Program-made: the position numbers and the translations under genes
The notes under the pieces: model-generated
The model's input: only the letters and a program-made list of their open reading frames with translations
Told to the model about the DNA's origin: nothing
Database searches by the model: none
Assembly (NCBI RefSeq): GCF_019063845.1
Contig: NZ_CP077683.1
Span: 1,860,001-1,924,000 of the forward strand
DNA from: Geomonas subterranea
Lineage (GTDB): Bacteria > Desulfobacterota > Desulfuromonadia > Geobacterales > Geobacteraceae
Length of the DNA stretch: 64,000 bases
Reading direction: 5' to 3'
In this document: in pieces, positions 17,037-24,453 of the stretch
Layout: every line of letters starts with the position of its first letter
Numbering within the stretch: position 1 is the first letter of the stretch

Positions 17037-18887
17037 TCACACCTCTATCCTGAATTGAGCCCCGCCCGCGACGTTGCACGCCGTGAGCATACCGCCCATG
17101 TTTTTCTCTATGATGGTCTTGGACATGAAGAGCCCGACCCCGGTCCCGCTCTGCGGGCCCTTGGTGGTGAAGTACGGGTCGAAGATCTTGTCCATGATTT
17201 CCTCGGGTATCCCGCCTGCGTTATCGGTCACCGTGACCACCGCTCTCCCGTCTTGCTCGGCGATGCGGACCAGCACCTTCGGGGAGACCACCTCGCGTTC
17301 CGCTATGGCATCCCGGGCGTTAACCAGTATGTTGAGCAGTACCTGGGCAAACTCGTTCGGGTACCCCTCGATGGCGGGATCGCCATCCTGCTGCACGTCC
17401 AGGGTGACGCCAAGAGATTGCAGGCTGCCATCGACAAGCGAGAGCACCTTGGCGACTTCGTCGCAGACCTTGAAGCGCCGCTTTTCCTTGTCCGGCCTGA
17501 AGAAATTCCTGAAATCGTCGATGGTCTGCGACATGTGCTGCACGAGCGCCATCGACTTGGACTTATTCTCCTCCAGGAACTCACGATCGAGCTCCCCCAG
17601 TTCGTGGAACAGCAGCGGTTGCTGCACCAAAAGCCCCAGGGCGTTGAGCGGCTGACGCCACTGATGGGCGATATTGCCCACCATCTCCCCCAGTGCGGCT
17701 TGGCGGCTTTGCTGGGTGAGGAGGTGTTCCTGCCGGCGCACCTCTTCCATGGCCCGGATCCGTTCGGCGGTCTCGCGCTTCAGGTCTTCGATGGTGTCGG
17801 AAAGCTGTCGCTCCGCCTGGTCCCGTTCCGCCGCCCTGCGTTGCAAAAGCTGCGACGCCTGCACCAGGGCCTCCGCTACGTCCGAGGTCTCCTTGCCTGA
17901 ATCGGTGCCGATCGTCGTGGCCGGCTCGCCGCGGCCGATGGCAAGGGCGGGTTCCACCAGCGACTGGATATCCCGTGCGATCCGCCTCGCGATCCATGAA
18001 GCGAGCAATATCCCCAAAAAGGAGGTGAAAACGCCTGCGCCCACCACCCAGCGCATCCAGCTGTAGATCTCTCGGAGCGCGAATTCCCTGGGGACCGCGA
18101 CGGCCACGGTCCATCCCGACAAGGGGGACTTGGCGTAGGCGGAAAAGGCGACCCCGCCCTGGGGAGTCTTGATGCGGAGTATCCCCTCGCTGGCACGCGA
18201 CATGGCTGTGCGCAGTTCGCCGGTTAGTTCCTTGCCGACGAAGAGGTCGCCCTTGCTGGTCCGGACGGTGATCACACCGTTTCGGTCCACGACGGTGCCG
18301 TACCACTCCTTGAACACGTTCTGGCTCCGCAGCACCGAGGAGAGCTCGTGCGCGGGGAAAGACATGGAAAGATCATAGGCCACGCGGCCATCGATCATGA
18401 CCGGTACGTCGATGGCGATCACGGGACGCCTGGTTATCGCGCCGTAATAGAGGTTGCTCACGACCGGTTTGCCCCCCTCGAAGATACGGCGCACCGTGTC
18501 AGGGTTGTTGCGCTTGGGAAGCACGCTCCCCAGGGGGCGGTAGGTGTTCACGAGTTGCTGCCCGTCGGACTCGGCGACGATGATGTCCGCACCGGGGTAG
18601 TTCTTGAGGATTTCCCTGCTCTGCAGATGTATGGCGACGAAGTCGCGGGCGCGAAAGGAAGGAGAGGTACCAAGAGCGGTGAGGGAGGCCTGGACGTTGG
18701 CGAATTCGCGGTCGACCGCCATGGTCATCGAGCGGGCGTTCTCGAGGAGGTCGCGGTTCACCTGGTCCAGCTTGGTCACATAGACATGACGGGCCATCAA
18801 GGCCCAAATCATCCAGACCGGCAGGACGCAGGCGGCAACCAGCGTGGACAATTGGTGACGGATAGTTGGTTTCGCGCTAGAAAACAT
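17037..18887 (-). CDS. Membrane sensor histidine kinase with extracytoplasmic Cache-like domain
   Basis: The 616-residue protein has a membrane helix near 15-33, a periplasmic region to about 275 whose pattern (long N-terminal helix, then FSAYAKSPLSGWTVAVAVP just before the second helix) matches double-Cache sensors, a second helix near 278-300 and a HAMP-like linker. After a coiled coil comes the transmitter with the H box GNIAHQWRQPLNALGLL. The N box is ILVNARDAI, and the G boxes include DNAGGIPEE and GTGVGLFMSK. IAHQWRQPLN is typical of one branch of Geobacter and Campylobacterota kinases. The cognate receiver follows immediately. ATG 18887 is preceded by AAGG. Confidence 0.87.
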   Translation of the reverse strand: MFSSAKPTIRHQLSTLVAACVLPVWMIWALMARHVYVTKLDQVNRDLLENARSMTMAVDREFANVQASLTALGTSPSFRARDFVAIHLQSREILKNYPGADIIVAESDGQQLVNTYRPLGSVLPKRNNPDTVRRIFEGGKPVVSNLYYGAITRRPVIAIDVPVMIDGRVAYDLSMSFPAHELSSVLRSQNVFKEWYGTVVDRNGVITVRTSKGDLFVGKELTGELRTAMSRASEGILRIKTPQGGVAFSAYAKSPLSGWTVAVAVPREFALREIYSWMRWVVGAGVFTSFLGILLASWIARRIARDIQSLVEPALAIGRGEPATTIGTDSGKETSDVAEALVQASQLLQRRAAERDQAERQLSDTIEDLKRETAERIRAMEEVRRQEHLLTQQSRQAALGEMVGNIAHQWRQPLNALGLLVQQPLLFHELGELDREFLEENKSKSMALVQHMSQTIDDFRNFFRPDKEKRRFKVCDEVAKVLSLVDGSLQSLGVTLDVQQDGDPAIEGYPNEFAQVLLNILVNARDAIAEREVVSPKVLVRIAEQDGRAVVTVTDNAGGIPEEIMDKIFDPYFTTKGPQSGTGVGLFMSKTIIEKNMGGMLTACNVAGGAQFRIEV

Positions 18888-18948
18888 CAAGGTCCTTACC
18901 GGGAGACGAGGCCTCCCTCCGAGATCAGCTTAATGTGCGGGGCGTGGC

Positions 18949-19095
18949 TCATTCCAGCATCTCGGTGAGTATCGCGTCCAGACTCTTTCCCTCATAGAGA
19001 CTTTCCAGTAACTTGTGCAGGGTGGTCTGGATGCCTTTGTACTGGCAGTTTGCTACCAGCTGGTTCTCAAGGATCTGCAGTTGGTCCCTCGTCAT
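18949..19095 (-). CDS. 48-residue helical protein upstream of a sensor kinase
   Basis: A short frame from ATG 19095, with a strong ribosome-binding site GGAGGTG, encodes 48 residues (MTRDQLQILENQLVANCQYK...). The product is amphipathic and mostly helical, with one Cys at 18 and an acidic C-terminus. It ends 61 bases before the kinase start on the same strand, so it is probably the first gene of the kinase-receiver operon. I recognise no family. Possible roles as a kinase modulator are only suggested by position. Confidence 0.6.
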   Translation of the reverse strand: MTRDQLQILENQLVANCQYKGIQTTLHKLLESLYEGKSLDAILTEMLE

Positions 19096-19194
19096 TGTCA
19101 CCTCCGCTCTCTCATTATGAAGATATAGACACCAATTCTGCCAAACACGGTGCCCCTGTCAATGTGTCCCCCCTACGTCCGTGGCTGTTGAGTG

Positions 19195-19641
19195 TCATTT
19201 CCTCTCCAGCGAACGCCGAAACCAGGAGAGCACCGCCTCGGCCGACTGCGCGCCGGACAGCTGCTCCACAGATTTACCCCCGCGCAGCAGATGCAGCACC
19301 GGGATGCCGCGCACCCCGAAACGCGCCGACAGCGCCGGGCTTTGATCCGTGTTGACCTGTACCACCGCGGCCTCCCCGGCCAGTAGCGCCGCCACCTTTC
19401 GCACCGCCGGTGCGAATGACAGGCAATGCGGTCACCAGGGGGCCCAGAACTCGGCGAGCACGGGCCCCGGGTAGGAGGCGATGAAAGCGTCGAAACCGGC
19501 GTCATCCAGTTCGCGGGGGGTGCTGTAGAGAGGGGGAAGTTTGGCGCGGCAGTTGCCGCATCGCCCGGCCACCCCCTCCTTGTCGGCGGGGATGCGGTTC
19601 GCGGCGCCGCAACGGGGACATTTGAGTTGGAAGGATGTCAT
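19195..19641 (-). CDS. Selenocysteine-containing thioredoxin (TrxC-like, UPHC active site)
   Basis: Read through one in-frame UGA (19432-19434), this encodes a 148-residue thioredoxin 2-type protein. Residues 8-34 form a zinc ribbon with CPRC and CGNC. The thioredoxin fold follows, with LAEFWAPW, then UGA at residue 70, Pro, His, Cys73, exactly where WAPWCGPC stands in ordinary thioredoxins. After the UGA the same frame continues with FAPAVRKVAALL, the VVQVNTDQ strand and the cis-proline GIPVLHLL, ending in a normal C-terminal helix. A perfect 8-bp hairpin starts 15 bases after the UGA, at bacterial SECIS distance. AAAGGAGG precedes the ATG. Gene callers would split or truncate this gene. A nonsense mutation is the alternative, but its position at the redox residue makes selenocysteine far more likely. 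Confidence 0.88.
19398..19416 (-). promoter_or_regulatory. Candidate bacterial SECIS hairpin
   Basis: On the minus strand TTCGCACC and GGTGCGAA pair perfectly around GGC (or a five-base CGGCG loop if the top pair opens). It begins 15 bases downstream of the UGA at 19432-19434, with G in the apical loop. Bacterial SECIS elements lie just after the UGA and need a small loop with a G. Confidence 0.75.
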
Positions 19642-20077
19642 ATCTGCCTCCTTTGGGAATTTCGACTGCAGAATTCTACCATCCACCCAGCCATCCATCA
19701 CGCTACTATCGTTCGCGATGTCCACGAAGCGTGACCAGTGAACGGAAAGTTCTCGCTGCCAGCTTGTCCCCCCTCCCGGCCTCCCCCTCCGGGGGGAGGG
19801 GCGCGGCCCGACCGGTGTACTGTAGGGGCGAATGATCATTCGCCCGCCTTCGATTAAAGTGGACGGGCACCTGAGGAGCCAAACACGGAATGCAGAGGGA
19901 AACCTCCCTTTGACGCCCCCCTCCCGCAAGAGGAGGGGGACTAAGGGCGACCTTTTCCAGGAATACTCCGATCACCCACGCAAAGGGGGAAAGGTAACAG
20001 CGTCGTCGCGTCCTTCGGCGGACCGCGCAACCCCGACTTTCAGGAAGACCCTTTCGTTTCCGCCCACGATTCTGCGT
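19642..20077. other. Repeat-rich intergenic region
   Basis: No gene is supported. It holds a CCCCTCCGGGGGGAGGGG inverted repeat near 19785-19801, a perfect 20-bp palindrome at 19826-19845, and a further GC-rich inverted repeat around 19915-19945 (CCCCTCCCGCAAGAGGAGGGG). Confidence 0.55.
19826..19845. repeat. 20-bp perfect palindrome of the TGTAGGGGC hairpin family
   Basis: GGGCGAATGATCATTCGCCC is its own reverse complement and is preceded by TGTAG. A related hairpin occurs at 28837-28856. Confidence 0.8.
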
Positions 20078-20105
20078 TTCACATTCGTGCACTTTCTGGT
20101 ATGTT
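20078..20105 (+). promoter_or_regulatory. Possible sigma-70-type promoter of the deacetylase gene
   Basis: TTCACA, 16 bases, then TATGTT, ending 36 bases before the start codon at 20142. Confidence 0.4.
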
Positions 20106-20141
20106 GGGATGTTCGTAAATTCACCGGAGGTCTTATACCGC

Positions 20142-20960
20142 ATGAAGTACCGCATCCTGCTCCTGATCCTCGCCGTCGCCCTGCTGGCCGTACCCGGCGC
20201 GCAGGCCGTCAGCCCCGCCAAACCGGCCCAGCCCGCCGCCGGTCAGGGGGTCAACGTCCCCATACTGCTCTACCACCGCTTCGGCCCCACCGTGGCCGAC
20301 GGCATGACCATCAAGACTTCGGTCTTCGAGGAACACCTGAAGTACCTGAAGGACAACGGGTACACCGTGATCCCGCTCAGAAAGCTCGTGGACTACTACC
20401 TGAAAAAGGGCCCCGCCCCCGCTCCCAAGTCGGTGGTGATCGTGGAGGACGACGCGCACAAGTCGGTCTACAGCGACATGCTGCCACTCGCCAAGAAGTA
20501 CAACGTCCCGGTCACGGTCTTCGTGTACCCCTCCGCCATCTCCAACGCGAAGTACGCGATGACCTGGGAGCAACTGAAGACCCTGCAGAAGAACGGTTTC
20601 GACATCCAGTCCCACACCTTCTGGCACCCCAACTTCAAACGGGACAAGAAGAAGATGGCGCCCGCCGAGTTCGAGAAGTCGGTTCAGACCCAGCTCAAGA
20701 AGTCGAAGGCCAAGCTGGAAGAGAAACTGGGGACCAAGGTGGACCTGCTCGCCTGGCCCTTCGGCATCTATGACGACTACCTGCTGAAGAGGGCGGCAGA
20801 GGCGGGATACGTGGCGACCTTCACCATTGAGGCGCACCACGCCGGCCCCAACGACGTCGCCATGAAGCTGCCGCGCTACCTCCTGATCAACGCGGACCAG
20901 GGTAAATCCTTCGCCCGCATCGTCGAGGGAACCGCCCCCAAGAGAAACGTGGTGTACTAA
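20142..20960 (+). CDS. Exported polysaccharide deacetylase (NodB domain)
   Basis: A 272-residue protein with a signal peptide cleaved near AQA-VSPA. The NodB fold begins with PILLYHRFG. The metal-site Asp pair sits in VVIVEDDAHKS, replacing the usual FDDG-YKS with EDD-AHKS. The His pair is in SHTFWHPNF, and WPFGIYDD supplies a later motif. The catalytic Asp and metal-binding Asp/His/His therefore seem present. Such enzymes remove N-acetyl groups from cell-wall or exopolysaccharide sugars. The start at 20142 is chosen for the signal peptide. GGAGG lies rather far upstream (11 bases), and an ATG at 20109 is the alternative. Confidence 0.83.
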   Translation: MKYRILLLILAVALLAVPGAQAVSPAKPAQPAAGQGVNVPILLYHRFGPTVADGMTIKTSVFEEHLKYLKDNGYTVIPLRKLVDYYLKKGPAPAPKSVVIVEDDAHKSVYSDMLPLAKKYNVPVTVFVYPSAISNAKYAMTWEQLKTLQKNGFDIQSHTFWHPNFKRDKKKMAPAEFEKSVQTQLKKSKAKLEEKLGTKVDLLAWPFGIYDDYLLKRAAEAGYVATFTIEAHHAGPNDVAMKLPRYLLINADQGKSFARIVEGTAPKRNVVY

Positions 20961-20975
20961 TACCGGCCCAACAGG

Positions 20976-21014
20976 AAAAGCGGCGCCCGGCAATGGCGCC
21001 GGCGCCGCTTTTTT
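20976..21014 (+). terminator. Rho-independent terminator after the deacetylase gene
   Basis: AAAAGCGGCGCC (20976-20987) pairs with GGCGCCGCTTTT (21001-21012), with the T run continuing to 21014. Confidence 0.88.
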
Positions 21015-21037
21015 GTCACAGCCGTCGTGATGGTTAC

Positions 21038-21223
21038 ATGGAAGAAAAGAAGAACTGCGCTGAAAACTGCAAGAAATACCCATGCCCGGACTGCACCTTC
21101 TGCCAGTGGTGTTCCGATGACAGGTGCAGGATGTGCCGGGCGCGACATAAACCCGCGAGAAAACTCTCAACCGCGGAACAGATAGCTCTTTATGAAGCTC
21201 TTAACCAGAAAAAGCCCGAGTAG
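21038..21223 (+). CDS. Small Cys-rich protein (61 residues)
   Basis: The product begins MEEKKNCAENCKKYPC and has nine Cys within its first 33 residues, in CxxxC, CxxC and CxxxC spacings. A basic RARHKPARK patch and a short helical tail follow. The arrangement suggests zinc or iron-sulfur binding. I do not recognise the family. The start lies just 24 bases after the preceding terminator and lacks a strong ribosome-binding site. A longer frame to 20993 runs through that terminator and is unlikely. Confidence 0.5.
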   Translation: MEEKKNCAENCKKYPCPDCTFCQWCSDDRCRMCRARHKPARKLSTAEQIALYEALNQKKPE

Positions 21224-21296
21224 TGCCAGCCTGTTTCTCTCCCCCCCCATTCAAATCCCTCAAGTAGTATCCCCTGAATCCGAATAGTAGCTTGGG

Positions 21297-21893
21297 TCAG
21301 ATGTCAGCCCCCTCACGCACCACCACGTTCTTGACGGTCACCCGTGCCCTGACGCCGCAGATCTCGCGGAACAGGGACGCCAGGTATCTGAAGGTGACCA
21401 CCTTGTGGAAGAAGGACTGCGTCATCCCGTAGCAGAGTTTGCGCAGCCGGGAGGGGTTCCTGCTCCCCAAAAGGAGCGGGCAGTAGTCGGAAAGCTGCAC
21501 CGTGACCCGGACCCGGTCCGCGCCCGCCGCGCTCAGCAGGGAGAACATGCCGCTGTCGCACTCCCCCGGCTGGACCAGGATGCCTCCGCTGATGCAGAGG
21601 TGCACCGCCTGCGTCGTCCCCGCCGTCTCGAAGCGGGGCGCGCTGAAGGCGAGGAGGGCGCAGCGGGTACCGGTCACCCGGAACTCCACGGCGCTCGCGG
21701 TCATGACGGGTGTGATCACCCCCAGGGTGCAACGGCGCACCACCTTGAAGTAATGCTCCAGCAGGAAAGCGGGGGTGGCGCGGAACGCCGCCTCTGCAGG
21801 GAGCTCGATCCACTGCACGGAATAGACGGAGGAGTCGGGCAACAGTATCTGCTGGCAGGATATTTCCAGTTCATGCGGTCGTGGCGTGCCCAT
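21297..21893 (-). CDS. Conserved-looking protein of unknown function
   Basis: The 198-residue product is probably cytoplasmic, with mixed strand and helix composition and several Cys (CTLGVITP, RCALLAFSAP, CISGGILV). I do not recognise a domain. ATG 21893 is preceded at good distance by GGAG. The frame also opens at a GTG at 21944. It is transcribed away from the hemerythrin gene, and its neighbours give no functional hint. Confidence 0.6.
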   Translation of the reverse strand: MGTPRPHELEISCQQILLPDSSVYSVQWIELPAEAAFRATPAFLLEHYFKVVRRCTLGVITPVMTASAVEFRVTGTRCALLAFSAPRFETAGTTQAVHLCISGGILVQPGECDSGMFSLLSAAGADRVRVTVQLSDYCPLLLGSRNPSRLRKLCYGMTQSFFHKVVTFRYLASLFREICGVRARVTVKNVVVREGADI

Positions 21894-22012
21894 GAAGACT
21901 CCGGTGCATACGGCGAAGTTGGCGGCGATGGGCAAAGATAGCACAGAGTGGCTCCGGTTGGCTACGGAGCAAGACGAATTGGCTTCAACACGTCCCCATA
22001 GGGAGAAGGTTC

Positions 22013-22420
22013 ATGGAATTAATAGAGTGGTCGGATAGTCTCAGTGTGGGAATCGGGAAGGTGGACGAACAGCATAAAAAGCTGATCCAGATGATGGACG
22101 AATTGGACCAGGCCATCAGGAACAACGAGTCCGCCGACGTGGTGGAGGACGTGCTCACCAACCTTTTCAACTACGCGCAGGCACATTTCGCCGTGGAGGA
22201 AGAGCTCTTCCGGACGCATAAATACCCCGAGATGGCGCTGCACGAACTGGAACACCAGCGCTTCATCGCCAAGGCTTTCGCCTTCAAGGAGCGGCTGAGC
22301 TCCAGGAAACCGGGGCTCGCGCTGGAGCTATTGAACTTCCTCTCAAGCTGGGTGCTGAACCACATCGAGCTCACCGACAAGCGTTACGCGAAATTCCTGC
22401 ACGACTGCGGGGTGAGCTGA
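22013..22420 (+). CDS. Bacteriohemerythrin
   Basis: A 135-residue four-helix protein with the full diiron ligand set of hemerythrins: DEQHKKL near 19-24, HFAVEEELF near 58-66, HELEHQRF near 76-82 and HIELTDKRY near 111-119. It should bind oxygen reversibly at a diiron site and act in oxygen sensing, delivery or scavenging in the cytoplasm. GGGAGAAGG is an excellent ribosome-binding site. It is a single-domain form, unlike the chemoreceptor-fused versions. Confidence 0.93.
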   Translation: MELIEWSDSLSVGIGKVDEQHKKLIQMMDELDQAIRNNESADVVEDVLTNLFNYAQAHFAVEEELFRTHKYPEMALHELEHQRFIAKAFAFKERLSSRKPGLALELLNFLSSWVLNHIELTDKRYAKFLHDCGVS

Positions 22421-22430
22421 TCCAGCCGTT

Positions 22431-23630
22431 TCACCCCTTCACGGCGATGACGTACTTGAGGTAGCGTCCCTCGGGAAAGGTGACGGGGTACGGGAAGTCC
22501 TCGGGCTGGCCGCTGAAGGAAACCACCTGCAGTTGGTCCCCTCCCTGCAAGGCCCCGCGGCGCAGTTCCTTCAAGTAATCCGCAAGGTCCACCTTCTGGT
22601 GGTTGGACGAGGAGATGAGCACCCCTCCGCTTTTAAGGAGCTTGAGCGCCGCGGCCACCAGGTCAGAGGTGCCGCCGCGCGTGGTGAAGCGGCTCTTGGC
22701 CGTGGTGGAGAAGGAGGGGGGATCCATCAGGATCACGTCGTAGACCTTCTTCTGCCGGGCGAGGTCATCCAGCATGGTGAAGCAGTCCCCCACCAGGAAC
22801 TCGTGCCGCTTCGGGTTCAGCCGGTTCAGCTCGAAGTTCTCCCTGGCCTGGGCCATGTAGCTCGGGGACGCGTCAACGCTGGTGACGAGGCTCGCACCAG
22901 CCGCGGCCGCTGCGACCGAGAAGGCGCCGGTGTAGGAGAAGAGGTTCAGGAAGCGCTTTCCCTTCACCCGCGCCATGAGGTCGCGCCGGTTCTTGCGCAT
23001 GTCGAGGAACAGCCCGGTGTTGAGGCCGCGCTCCAGGCTGACCCGGAAGGTGAGCCCGTTTTCCCGCACCAGCAGAGGCTCCACCGCGGCCGTGCCCGTC
23101 AGCAGCCGGCCGTACTTCTTGTCGTCGCTTTCCGCCTCGAGCTCCCGGGTGTTCTGGGGGCGCCCCTTCTCGTAGATCCCCGCCGGCGCAAGGAGCTCCT
23201 CCAGCGACTGCGTCACCAGCTTCAGATGCCTGCGCCACCCCGAGCAGTAGACCTGCACCATGAGGTAGTCCCCGTAGCGGTCGACGGTGAGTCCCGGGAG
23301 TCCATCCCCCTCGCCGTTCACGAGCCTGTAGGCGTCCGAGTCGTCGAGGTCCGCGTGGTTTCGTCTCAGCGCCACCGCCCGCTCCAGGCGCGACTGCACC
23401 CAGCCACGGTCAAGGCGCATCCGCTCCCGCGACAGGATCCGGGCCACGATGCGGTCCTTGGGATCCAAAAGGGCCATGGCCATGAAACGCCCGCTGCCGT
23501 CGACCAGCTCCACCAGGTCCCCCGCCTCTCCGGCGGGCCACTTCCTGGTGTAGGCATCCGCGATGATCCAGGGGTGTCCCAGTTCGATCATCCGCACCGA
23601 TTCGTTTCCTACCACGTACTGTTTGGACAT
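22431..23630 (-). CDS. rlmI: Class I SAM-dependent 23S rRNA methyltransferase (RlmI family)
   Basis: The 399-residue protein starts with a PUA-like RNA-binding domain (about 1-75, VRMIELGHPWI). A central RlmI-type region follows (75-190, VDRYGDYLMVQVY), then a Rossmann methyltransferase domain with FLNLFSYTGAFSVAAAAAGA (motif I), VTSVDASP and the catalytic DPPSF motif near 300. RlmI makes 5-methylcytosine in 23S rRNA. Family membership is secure, the exact target base less so. GAAGGAGT precedes ATG 23630, which is preferred over the upstream in-frame start at 23663. Confidence 0.82.
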   Translation of the reverse strand: MSKQYVVGNESVRMIELGHPWIIADAYTRKWPAGEAGDLVELVDGSGRFMAMALLDPKDRIVARILSRERMRLDRGWVQSRLERAVALRRNHADLDDSDAYRLVNGEGDGLPGLTVDRYGDYLMVQVYCSGWRRHLKLVTQSLEELLAPAGIYEKGRPQNTRELEAESDDKKYGRLLTGTAAVEPLLVRENGLTFRVSLERGLNTGLFLDMRKNRRDLMARVKGKRFLNLFSYTGAFSVAAAAAGASLVTSVDASPSYMAQARENFELNRLNPKRHEFLVGDCFTMLDDLARQKKVYDVILMDPPSFSTTAKSRFTTRGGTSDLVAAALKLLKSGGVLISSSNHQKVDLADYLKELRRGALQGGDQLQVVSFSGQPEDFPYPVTFPEGRYLKYVIAVKG

Positions 23631-23674
23631 GTGACTCCTTCGCGGTCGCCCCATCCCGCTCATCTCCGGGAGAA

Positions 23675-23860
23675 GGTGCCCGCAGGGAGGGTAAGGGAGC
23701 TGCTGTTATGGTGCTCTTCCTTGCGGCGCCCTCACCCCGACCCTCTCCCAAAGGGAGAGGGCGAAGCTGGAGGGTGCCAGCAGGGAGGATGAGGGAGCTG
23801 CTGTTCTGGTGCTCTTTATTTGCGGCGCCCTCACCCCACCCCTCTCCCAAAGGGAGAGGG
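23675..23860. repeat. Two tandem copies of a 98-bp-period element with inverted repeats
   Basis: The stretch 23675-23761 recurs at 23773-23860 with few differences. Each copy starts GGTGCC and ends in CCCTCTCCCAAAGGGAGAGGG, a hairpin. Related GGGAGAGGG elements occur near 28695, 28790 and 49510. Confidence 0.85.
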
Positions 23861-23900
23861 AGGAACTGGAACACAGCACTGCTTCAGAAAAACAAAAAAC

Positions 23901-23932
23901 AGGGGCGGCGATCCCGTACGGGATGCCGCCCC
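23901..23932 (-). terminator. Terminator for the 125-residue protein gene
   Basis: AGGGGCGGC and GCCGCCCCT pair, with an inner ATCCCGTACGGGAT palindrome extending the stem. The minus strand continues into a T-rich run. Confidence 0.85.
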
Positions 23933-23955
23933 TTTTACCTTGCTGTCGCGGTACT

Positions 23956-24333
23956 TTAGTGGGTGACCTGGCCCGCCTGCTCGGCAGCCAGCGCCTGACG
24001 CGCCTGCTCCATGGCGTCGAGTTCTTTCAGCTTTTCGCCCAGCCAGAAGTGCAGCTCGCGTGCGGTCTGGTGGTTCACCACGACGCCGTTGATGACCTGG
24101 CGCACCAGGCTGCGGCCCAGATCCGACGGCTCAACGGCGGTCTCGGGACCGATGGTGCCGGTCGGGGTGATCTCGTGGCTGATGGAGTTGGGCAGCGGCT
24201 GACGCTCGAGGTAGAAGTTGATCACGAGCTCGCCACGCGGGGAGATACCGCCGTGCGCACCGTTGACGTAAATGGGGTTGTAATCGTAGGTGAAGATGTA
24301 TTTAAAGGTCATTTCGTTCTGGTTTTTGGCCAT
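23956..24333 (-). CDS. Conserved small protein of unknown function
   Basis: The 125-residue product begins MAKNQNEMTFKYIFTYDY and contains YNPIYVNGAHGGISPRGEL followed by a strand and a helical C-terminus (FWLGEKLKELDAMEQAR). The central pattern resembles DUF3467-like proteins, which have no defined role, but that is a loose impression. An AAGGAG ribosome-binding site and its own terminator support a genuine monocistronic gene. Confidence 0.65.
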   Translation of the reverse strand: MAKNQNEMTFKYIFTYDYNPIYVNGAHGGISPRGELVINFYLERQPLPNSISHEITPTGTIGPETAVEPSDLGRSLVRQVINGVVVNHQTARELHFWLGEKLKELDAMEQARQALAAEQAGQVTH

Positions 24334-24453
24334 TGCAGATCTCCTTTGTTTGATGTCATTGAATTACAGCACCGCTCTTATAGCACGGAGCGGGCGCTTA
24401 TGGCAAACAATCAATGTAACCAGCACTAATCTTTGCTACCGCCCTGCTCCGGT

